Assembly: GCF_003478335.1 (NCBI RefSeq)
Contig: NZ_QUFB01000090.1
Span: 1-5,065 of the forward strand
Direction of reading: 5' to 3'
DNA: 5,065 nt
Source of the DNA: Clostridium sp. AM49-4BH
Lineage (GTDB): Bacteria; Bacillota; Clostridia; Lachnospirales; Lachnospiraceae
The notes under the pieces were generated by a model that was given only the letters and a program-made list of their open reading frames with translations, searched no databases and was not told where the DNA came from. The number at the start of each line of letters is the position of its first letter. The first letter of the stretch is position 1. Position numbers and translations under genes: made by a program. Shown piece after piece: positions 1 to 5,065 of this stretch.

Positions 1-1
1 G

Positions 2-85
2 GAAAATATTGTATTGGCAAGAAAAATAGATAAAAATGAATATTCAGAAGTTCTTGATATATGTGAAAAAGTAATGTTAAATTAA
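2..85 (+). pseudogene. 5' fragment of a TIGR04066-type peptide maturation protein, cut by the window edge and ending at a frameshift
   Basis: Frame 2 is open from the window edge and encodes 27 residues, beginning ENIVLARKID and ending ICEKVMLN before TAA at 83-85. The peptide does not look like a natural C-terminus. If one extra A is placed in the A5 run at 66-70, or the ribosome steps back one base after AAA at 68-70, reading continues as ICEKSNVKLIEMPIESF straight into the frame of the next gene, which is open from 67. Family knowledge (from memory): TIGR04066 proteins have an N-terminal domain with a 'KNI(I/V)' strand and a Cys-containing helix just before the domain encoded downstream, which fits this join. 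The alternative is the C-terminus of a separate small protein, such as the acyl-carrier-related protein of these clusters. I think that is less likely, because the join is smooth and the next ATG has no ribosome binding site. Confidence 0.6.
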
Positions 86-90
86 TAGAA

Positions 91-798
91 ATGCCAATAG
101 AATCTTTTAAATGGGAGAAAAATATTTCGGGTCTACAAAATATTAATGTTCCGGTAATTGCGATTATAGAGAATGGGGTAAGATGTAATGCATTCGAGAT
201 TGAAATGCAGATTATTAGTGTGTTATTAAAGGAAAATTATAAAGTTAGTTTGATTTCGAGTAGGCAATTTGGTAATACCGAGAATATACATGCTTTTCCT
301 GGATTTATGAATGGAAATGGTTTAAATGAAAGTGAAAAAATAATTTGCTACAACCAATATCTAAAATATATTGAAGAAAATGAAAAGCCAGAGGTAATTG
401 TTGTTGGAATACCGGGTGAGTTACTTCCACTTACAAAGCAAAAGCCAGGAAATTTTGGAATAATAGCGTATGAAATTTTAAATGCCGTAGATCCGGATTT
501 TACAATCTTATCGCTTTATAAAGATGAATACAAAGAAGAGTATTTTGAAGAAATGAACAATCTTTTGCACTATCGTTATAATGTAGATGCAGATTGCTTT
601 TATTTATGCAATTGTTCAATAGACAGGTTTTCGATTAATTCAGTTTTGCCGATAAAGTATTTAGAACATAAGAATGAGGAGATAGAAGCACAGTGTATTC
701 AATATGTTCATAGGGTATATTGCAAGAATACCTATCTTGATATGACAGATTTTTTAATAGAGACACTGACAGGTTATAATGAGATTCAAATATTTTAA
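91..798 (+). CDS. TIGR04066-family peptide maturation protein, C-terminal domain (frameshifted from its N-terminal part)
   Basis: Codes for 235 residues from the ATG at 91, but that ATG is probably internal. No SD-like sequence precedes it and the frame is open back to 67, where it joins the preceding fragment after a one-base shift. Visible elements: an NVPVIAII strand (residues 18-26), a degenerate P-loop-like turn GVRCNAFE (29-36), an amphipathic helix, a YKVSLISSRQ strand (50-59), HAFPGFM (68-73), ESEKI (80-84), EVIVVGIPGELLP (101-113) and VDPDFTILSLY (133-143). This order recalls the DUF1611/dethiobiotin-synthetase-like P-loop NTPase fold, but the Walker A lysine is absent, so catalysis is doubtful. 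Family knowledge (from memory): TIGR04066 proteins accompany radical-SAM maturation of clostridial Cys-rich RiPP precursors and their biochemical role is unknown. The next gene starts 25 bases downstream, consistent with one operon. Cytoplasmic; no signal peptide or membrane segment. If the frameshift is real the protein may be inactive; if it is a sequencing or assembly error the full protein would extend upstream beyond the window. Confidence 0.72.
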   Translation: MPIESFKWEKNISGLQNINVPVIAIIENGVRCNAFEIEMQIISVLLKENYKVSLISSRQFGNTENIHAFPGFMNGNGLNESEKIICYNQYLKYIEENEKPEVIVVGIPGELLPLTKQKPGNFGIIAYEILNAVDPDFTILSLYKDEYKEEYFEEMNNLLHYRYNVDADCFYLCNCSIDRFSINSVLPIKYLEHKNEEIEAQCIQYVHRVYCKNTYLDMTDFLIETLTGYNEIQIF

Positions 799-811
799 AA
801 TTCTTAACAAG

Positions 812-818
812 AAGGAGA
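812..818 (+). promoter_or_regulatory. Ribosome binding site fixing the start of the 824 gene
   Basis: AAGGAGA lies six bases before the ATG at 824. An in-frame ATG at 779 would overlap the upstream gene and has no SD sequence, so 824 is the preferred start. Confidence 0.85.
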
Positions 819-823
819 TTACT

Positions 824-1588
824 ATGAGCAATACAATTAATGTGAACTATATGACAAGGGCTTACAATCAGTACCAGCAGAAAATTGTGACTAAAGATCA
901 GGAGAAGGAAGATACAAGGTTTGCGGATAGTGTAAAAGAAAAGCGCGAAGGTAGTGGAAGTATAGTGGGCAATTTAAAAACAGGTTCTGTGTCTGCTAAA
1001 GATATGACAATGGAGGAATACAAGCAGTATATTTACAATAAAATATCTCAAATTCCAATGCATCCCACAAGGGCAGGCGAGTCAATATCTGTTACAATTT
1101 CAGAGGCGGGGTTTGAAGCGATGAAGAATGATCCAGAGTATGAAGCATGGGTATTAAATGATTTGCAGGTGGGCTGGTCACAACCGGATAAATGGTCCGG
1201 TATATGTGGAGGAGCGTTTTCTACAATATATTATGGAGCATCAAAAGAAGAATGTCATGCTGAAATGTGGAGTGCAGGTTATAACAATGGAAATGGTGGG
1301 AAGACTTTTAATGATAAGTCAAAAAATAGTTTTTGGGAGCGTAGAATAGAAAATAAAAAGAGAATAGAAAATCAAGTAAAGAAACAACAGGAAAAAAAGC
1401 GGATTCAGGAAAAACAAGCAGAAAGAACAGCTTATGAAGAATATGTGCAAAATAAAAGGTTATCAGCTCAGGATGTTAGAGCGGGATTGGCGGCGGAGAG
1501 TAGTTCGTCTGATAGGACTGTCACAACAAGTCAGGCAGTAGCTTCTTATGAGGCAAATTTTATAATGGCAGTAAGAAAATGGATTTAA
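824..1588 (+). CDS. Conserved protein of unknown function (possibly DUF6033-like)
   Basis: Codes for 254 residues from the ATG at 824, chosen for its strong SD. The function is unknown to me. The N-terminus (MSNTINVNYM, then RAYNQYQQK) is polar with no signal peptide. The middle carries a compact conserved-looking core: HPTRAG (80-85), SVTISEAGFEAM (89-100), DPEYEAWVL (103-111), WSGICGG (124-130) and YYGASKEECHAEMW (136-149), then GYNNGNGG and SFWERR. Residues about 170-212 are extremely rich in K, E, Q and R and likely form a long helix or coiled coil. A Ser/Thr-rich linker leads to a C-terminal SYEANFIM motif (241-248). From memory, proteins with a similar 'CGG...GA(T/S)KEE...SFWERR' core are frequent in Lachnospiraceae and are annotated as DUFs, perhaps DUF6033; that name is tentative. 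The gene sits co-directionally between two maturation genes with short gaps (25 and 20 bases), so it is probably co-transcribed. It has only two cysteines (128, 144) and no leader/core layout, so it is unlikely to be the RiPP precursor. Confidence 0.8.
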   Translation: MSNTINVNYMTRAYNQYQQKIVTKDQEKEDTRFADSVKEKREGSGSIVGNLKTGSVSAKDMTMEEYKQYIYNKISQIPMHPTRAGESISVTISEAGFEAMKNDPEYEAWVLNDLQVGWSQPDKWSGICGGAFSTIYYGASKEECHAEMWSAGYNNGNGGKTFNDKSKNSFWERRIENKKRIENQVKKQQEKKRIQEKQAERTAYEEYVQNKRLSAQDVRAGLAAESSSSDRTVTTSQAVASYEANFIMAVRKWI

Positions 1589-1601
1589 TGAATTTACTAT
1601 A

Positions 1602-1606
1602 AGAGG
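1602..1606 (+). promoter_or_regulatory. SD-like AGAGG before the S8 protease, decides between ATG 1609 and GTG 1615
   Basis: AGAGG ends only two bases before the ATG at 1609 but eight bases before the in-frame GTG at 1615. The spacing favours GTG, giving a protein that begins (M)QKIKIAIIDNGVD, two residues shorter. Confidence 0.5.
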
Positions 1607-1608
1607 CG

Positions 1609-3039
1609 ATGTTAGTGCAGAAAATAAAGATAGCGATTATTGATAATGGTGTAGATGAAGCTGCTTTGGGTAATGAAATATCAGGAAAAGTTTATGTTAA
1701 TGAAAAAAAAGAGTGTGTTTATGATGAAGCGGACATGAGTAGAGTAAGATTTGCTCATGGGACAATATGCGCAGCCATTATTCAAAAATATTTAGCAAAT
1801 TCAGAAATATACAGTATTCGACTTCTAAATGAAGACGGAAGTGGCTTAATAGAACATTTAAAACCAGCATTAGATTGGTGTATAGAAAAAGGTATTTATT
1901 TGGTTAATTTGAGCTTAGGCACTACACATTTTAGGGATAAGTCATTAATAAGAACATTAGTAAACCATTATGTGAGCAAGGGAATGTGCATCGTAGCTGC
2001 AACATCTAATAGTGGATATGAATCATATCCGGCTTCTTTTTCAAATATAATAGGTGTTGCAACGCATTCCTCTTTTTTTTCAGATTCTTTAAAGAGACTG
2101 TTTCTTGGGATAAATATACTTGGTGAGTCTGAACATACGCTGCGATTGTATGGAGTTGCATCTGTTACTCAGAAATGTAACAGTTATGCAGCTCCCTTTG
2201 TAACTGCTTATATTGGTATGTTTTTTATGGAACAGGGATTTCAAAATATTACCAAATTATATAAGAGGTTTTCTAAAAAAGAAACAATGATTACAATATC
2301 TGAAAAGGTTGAACCCGATTGGATATGCTGTGCAGTAATTAAGGCAAATATTAAAAAGAGTAAGGCTGATTACTATTTTGATGTTGTAGGAATTGAAGAA
2401 ATAAATCGGGCAGATACACTTATTATTGATAACTTGTCAGATTTAGAACTAGCTACTCAATATAGAAAAAATGTTGTTTATGTTGGAAGTGAGAAAATAA
2501 AGGAGACATTAGATGATTGCTTTTATTGGTGTCCAAATAAGAGAGTACAATTTATTGATAGATGTACTGGAAATGAACAAGAGTTAGACATTCCCATAAT
2601 TGTATTCGAAGTAAGTGAGAAAATAGATGTAGCGTTTCTGCTCGCAGAGTTCAAAAAAGATTTTGCTGATCGTGAGTATAATATATATACCGCAGGGTTA
2701 GAACCAGAATATGTTTTGTATGGGTTAGAATATGTACCAGAACAATGCCTGAGTAAAGTAAAAACGGTTAAAGAGTTCATCTATTGGCAAACGTTTTACA
2801 TGCAAAGCGATGGTGTATTATTTTGTATATCGGAAGGAAAACATAGTCTTATTGAGCCACTTTTTAGTGATATAGATGTTATGGTAAGAATTGAAAATAT
2901 AAATAATATATATTTAGCGGAAATTCAAAATGAAGATATAGTTGTATTGAAAATAAGTGATTGTGAAATAGATAAGGATTTTGTCGAGAAAGTTACAAAT
3001 TGTCTTGTAAGAATATTGACGGAGGAAGAAGATGGATAA
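1609..3039 (+). CDS. S8 (subtilisin-like) serine peptidase of a RiPP maturation system, with C-terminal TIGR04066-like domain
   Basis: Codes for 476 residues (474 if the GTG at 1615 is used). The N-terminal ~210 residues are a minimal subtilase. Asp12 lies in IAIIDNGVD, His50 in FAHGT, NLSLG (100-104) forms the usual core strand, Asn134 in AATSNSG is the likely oxyanion residue, and Ser192 in NSYAAP replaces the usual GTSMAxP block but keeps the nucleophile. The triad is therefore intact. There is no signal peptide and no prodomain, so it should act in the cytoplasm. Residues ~250-476 are not protease. They contain ADTLIIDNL (268-276), KNVVYVG (287-293), IPIIVFE (328-334), VAFLLAEF (341-348), YNIYTAGLEPEYVLYGLEYVP (357-377, cited in part) and SEGKHSLIEPL (408-418), which follow the order of elements in the protein at 2-798. 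Inference: it removes the leader from a modified Cys-rich precursor, the C-terminal domain serving in recognition. It overlaps the exporter gene by 8 bases, suggesting translational coupling. Family knowledge: S8 peptidases occur in CLI_3235/Clo7bot-type clusters. Confidence 0.85.
   Translation: MLVQKIKIAIIDNGVDEAALGNEISGKVYVNEKKECVYDEADMSRVRFAHGTICAAIIQKYLANSEIYSIRLLNEDGSGLIEHLKPALDWCIEKGIYLVNLSLGTTHFRDKSLIRTLVNHYVSKGMCIVAATSNSGYESYPASFSNIIGVATHSSFFSDSLKRLFLGINILGESEHTLRLYGVASVTQKCNSYAAPFVTAYIGMFFMEQGFQNITKLYKRFSKKETMITISEKVEPDWICCAVIKANIKKSKADYYFDVVGIEEINRADTLIIDNLSDLELATQYRKNVVYVGSEKIKETLDDCFYWCPNKRVQFIDRCTGNEQELDIPIIVFEVSEKIDVAFLLAEFKKDFADREYNIYTAGLEPEYVLYGLEYVPEQCLSKVKTVKEFIYWQTFYMQSDGVLFCISEGKHSLIEPLFSDIDVMVRIENINNIYLAEIQNEDIVVLKISDCEIDKDFVEKVTNCLVRILTEEEDG
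3021..3025 (+). promoter_or_regulatory. Ribosome binding site for the ABC transporter, inside the protease gene
   Basis: GGAGG lies six bases before the ATG at 3032, within the last codons of the protease gene. The ATGGATAA overlap places start and stop 8 bases apart, which is typical of coupled translation. Confidence 0.85.
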
Positions 3040-4738
3040 CAAAGAGGCTGTAAAAAGATTACTTCTGTTACTAGGCAGATACAAAAAAACAATAGTTGTA
3101 ATTGTCGGTTGTCTGCTTGTTTCTACCGGGTTAAATCTATGCGTTCCGCTGATCAGCAGGCGAATCATGGACGATGGCTTTATTGGCGGAAATAAGAAAT
3201 TATTGATAGAGCTGGTCTTGGTGTCTATGATAATCTACACTATAAATTCCCTCATAGATATAGTCAAGGAAAAGAAACGTGTAGATATTTCAGCAAAGAT
3301 ACAATATTTTCTTTCGGAACAGTCTTTTTCACATCTTATGAAGCTGCGGGTAAACTATTTCAATAACACAAACTATGCGGAGACTTTGAATAATATCAAC
3401 ACGGATATTAACCAGATGACATCTATTGCTGACAGCAGTGTTTTTTTCGTAATTACGCAGGCGTTTAGCATGACAGGCGGCATAATAGGTTTATTCATAA
3501 TAGATTTCAGAATGACGGTACTGGTTCTTCTGTTTATACCTATTAAGTGTGTGGTAATGAAATACTTTGCAAAAAAGCAAAAACAGATTATGGACGAGTT
3601 CATAAAAAGGAATCAGGAGTACGCAAAATGGTTTGGAGATACTGTTGGAGGGGTACGAGAAGTCAAGCTGTTTAATATCTTGGATAAAAAGCATGAGGAG
3701 TTTGTACTTAACCAGAACAATATTATAGAGAAACAAAAGCAGATGAATATGTTAGGGCAGTGGAATACGATAATAGATAGTATCATGGTACAGTTTCTTT
3801 CTACATTGTTATATATACTGGGCGCAAATTTAGTGTTTGATATGAAACTTTCAGTAGGTAGTGTGTTCGCTTTCATTACATATAGTGCTTATGTTACCGG
3901 ACCGATTTCTGCAATCCTAAATATAGGATACCTGTTATCAGGGATTATTCCGTCAACAAAAAGATATTATGCGTTTATGGAATTGGAAGAAGAAACGGAT
4001 AATGGAAAGAAAACGGATCTATGTCCAAATGATTTGAGATTGCAGAAGGTTTCTTTTGCGTATGAAAGGGATAAGTGCATTTTGAAGAATATTGATATAT
4101 TATTTGCAAAATCCAGCAAGACAGCTATAATTGGGCGCAATGGTTCGGGAAAGACGACAATCATCAATCTTCTTACGAGAATGTATGAGCCGACAAGTGG
4201 TGAAATACTGTTGGGAGCAGAAAATATTTCAGAGCTGCCATTGCCAGAATACCGAAATATGGTATCCGTTGTGAGCCAACAAATCTATTTATTCAATGAC
4301 ACAATAAGGAATAATATCTGTCTGTATAAACAAATAGATGATACGGTGATAGAAGCTGCCTGCAAGGACAGCGGACTTGAAGATTTTATAAAAGAGGTTT
4401 CCTTAGATCATGTGGTAGGACAGAATGGGGCAATGCTCTCCGGCGGGCAAAAGCAGAAAATAGCCCTTGCAAGGGCATTGGTGCATGACAAGCCGATTAT
4501 TATATTTGATGAAGCTACTTCAAACACAGATGCTTATTCAGAACAGCAGATAAACGGACTGCTTGATACTCGGCTAAAAGACAAAACAGTGATAGTGATA
4601 ACACATAAGAAAGAGATATTGAGCAAAGTGGATCAGATCGTTGTACTGAAGGAGGGAGTGGTTGCAGATTTAGGGAGATATGATGATTTGATAGGGAAAA
4701 GTGATGAACTAAATGTTATGTTGGAAAAAGCAGAATAA
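3032..4738 (+). CDS. ABC transporter, fused permease and ATP-binding protein (peptide exporter type)
   Basis: Codes for 568 residues, the normal length of a half-size type-I ABC exporter that works as a dimer. The membrane domain covers ~1-310, with hydrophobic segments near 19-40, 57-77, 137-158, 161-178, 247-268 and 275-305. The ATPase domain (~335-568) is complete: Walker A GRNGSGKT (368-375), Q-loop SQQ (415-417), signature LSGGQ (469-473), Walker B IIIFDE (489-494), D-loop SNTD (497-500, versus the common SALD) and switch His525. No C39 peptidase domain precedes the membrane domain, so leader removal must come from elsewhere, presumably the overlapping S8 protease. Inference: it exports the mature modified peptide and may contribute to self-immunity; a role in lipid or drug export cannot be excluded from sequence. 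Two 60-base samples (3121-3180 and 4441-4500) hold about 50% G+C against about 33% in a protease sample (2401-2460), a hint of a different recent history, although another stretch of this gene (4501-4560) is as AT-rich as the protease. Confidence 0.92.
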   Translation: MDNKEAVKRLLLLLGRYKKTIVVIVGCLLVSTGLNLCVPLISRRIMDDGFIGGNKKLLIELVLVSMIIYTINSLIDIVKEKKRVDISAKIQYFLSEQSFSHLMKLRVNYFNNTNYAETLNNINTDINQMTSIADSSVFFVITQAFSMTGGIIGLFIIDFRMTVLVLLFIPIKCVVMKYFAKKQKQIMDEFIKRNQEYAKWFGDTVGGVREVKLFNILDKKHEEFVLNQNNIIEKQKQMNMLGQWNTIIDSIMVQFLSTLLYILGANLVFDMKLSVGSVFAFITYSAYVTGPISAILNIGYLLSGIIPSTKRYYAFMELEEETDNGKKTDLCPNDLRLQKVSFAYERDKCILKNIDILFAKSSKTAIIGRNGSGKTTIINLLTRMYEPTSGEILLGAENISELPLPEYRNMVSVVSQQIYLFNDTIRNNICLYKQIDDTVIEAACKDSGLEDFIKEVSLDHVVGQNGAMLSGGQKQKIALARALVHDKPIIIFDEATSNTDAYSEQQINGLLDTRLKDKTVIVITHKKEILSKVDQIVVLKEGVVADLGRYDDLIGKSDELNVMLEKAE

Positions 4739-4761
4739 ATATAAGAAAATCTTTTCAGAGT

Positions 4762-4784
4762 AGCAAGTCTTTTTTGCTTTTGGG
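4762..4784 (+). terminator. Weak candidate terminator directly after the ABC transporter
   Basis: AGCAA (4762-4766) can pair with TTGCT (4774-4778) across a 7-base loop, followed by a short T-run. Five base pairs and only a few trailing T residues make this a poor terminator; it may allow read-through to the stronger hairpin downstream. Confidence 0.25.
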
Positions 4785-4983
4785 ACAAAAAGTATTATTT
4801 CTGGCAGAAAATGTGAAATATTATTAGATGCTTGTCGATAAAAAAGAAAAATAGAGAGAATTTGCATCATGCAGGTTAATTCTAATTATTCTATGAATGG
4901 TGTGCCGTATGAAACTAGACATAAATAGGATAATATTCCTCCATATTAATGCGGAATATGCTGTTCATGAAAGTTAAAATCCT

Positions 4984-5040
4984 AAAGATGCAAGAGATGT
5001 ATATTATCAACAATTATACATTTCTGCATCTTTTTATTTT
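4984..5040 (+). terminator. Strong Rho-independent terminator candidate
   Basis: AAAGATGCA (4984-4992) pairs with TGCATCTTT (5025-5033). After a single bulged A (4993), GAG-ATGTATA (4994-5003) pairs with TATACAT-TTC (5015-5024), including one G-U pair. This gives a stem of about 19 base pairs with an 11-base loop, followed by TTATTTT. It lies about 245 bases after the transporter stop, so it either ends the operon transcript with a long 3' tail or ends an unseen small transcript. The flank on the other side is A-rich too, so it could also act on the reverse strand. Confidence 0.65.
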
Positions 5041-5065
5041 GAGCATTCCAATAGTAATACGCTGA

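Larger units (their letters stand above)
4739..5065. other. Intergenic region after the operon, no convincing gene
   Basis: These 327 bases are very AT-rich with stops in every frame. They contain a weak hairpin just after the transporter (4762-4778), a 19-codon reading frame at 4869-4928 of doubtful reality, a 7-base inverted repeat ATATTCC/GGAATAT (4933-4939 and 4953-4959), and a strong hairpin with T-tract at 4984-5040. I see no tRNA, CRISPR or IS end. Confidence 0.7.

Noticed and set aside
62..76. Programmed -1 ribosomal frameshift at GAA AAA GTA
   Set aside because: Stepping back after AAA would restore the frame, but the site is not a standard X-XXY-YYZ heptamer and I see no SD-like stimulator or clear downstream stem; a one-base deletion or read error is simpler.
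779..823. Start of the unknown gene at the ATG at 779
   Set aside because: It overlaps the upstream gene, has no ribosome binding site, and the ATG at 824 has an excellent one.
1158..1349. 63-codon reading frame inside the unknown gene
   Set aside because: It is a different frame of a well-supported gene and lacks its own recognisable family features.
2523..4167. Several reverse-strand reading frames of 66-87 codons
   Set aside because: All lie antisense to the protease or transporter genes, whose motifs are unambiguous; their translations show no domain.
4862..4890. Possible promoter TTGCAT-17-ATTATT
   Set aside because: The -10 box matches TATAAT poorly and such matches are expected by chance in DNA this AT-rich; there is no gene behind it in the window.
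4824..4922. Reverse-strand 32-codon frame with a GGAGG upstream
   Set aside because: The GGAGG is about 14 bases from the ATG, the product is low in recognisable features, and the GGAGG may be chance in this interval.
4951..4971. Cys cluster (CGICCS) in the frame of the short downstream ORF, as a possible RiPP core
   Set aside because: It is separated from any start by stops in frame and ends immediately; no leader peptide or ribosome binding site accompanies it.
1..5065. CRISPR array, tRNA/rRNA, insertion sequence or phage attachment site
   Set aside because: I saw no spaced direct repeats, cloverleaf, transposase or terminal inverted repeats.

Overview
The window is AT-rich and tightly packed. 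Its A/T-ending codons, purine-rich Shine-Dalgarno (SD) sites and protein families point to an anaerobic Clostridia genome, probably Lachnospiraceae or a related Clostridium. That assignment is inferred from style and families only. All convincing genes lie on the + strand.

Layout: (1) 2-798 holds a peptide-maturation protein of the clostridial TIGR04066 type. It is cut by the window's left edge and split by an apparent one-base frameshift near 66-70. (2) 824-1588 encodes a conserved protein of unknown function with a highly charged helical segment. (3) 1609-3039 encodes a cytoplasmic subtilisin-like (S8) protease with a complete catalytic triad. Its C-terminal half looks like a degenerate copy of the protein encoded at 2-798. 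(4) 3032-4738 encodes a full half-size ABC exporter (membrane domain plus ATPase), overlapping the protease gene by 8 bases. (5) 4739-5065 is non-coding as far as can be seen and contains a long hairpin followed by a T-tract.

Taken together this is most likely the downstream part of a RiPP (ribosomally made, post-translationally modified peptide) operon of the Cys-rich 'CLI_3235/Clo7bot' type. From family knowledge, such operons also carry a small Cys-rich precursor, a radical-SAM maturase (CcpM) and an acyl-carrier-related protein. None of these is visible here and they would be expected upstream. In the working model the precursor is modified, cleaved in the cytoplasm by the S8 protease and exported by the ABC transporter, which has no peptidase domain of its own.

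The points most worth a second look are the fusion of an S8 protease to a TIGR04066-like domain, the single-base frameshift that the same internal homology helps to diagnose, and the unknown gene at 824-1588 inserted in the operon.
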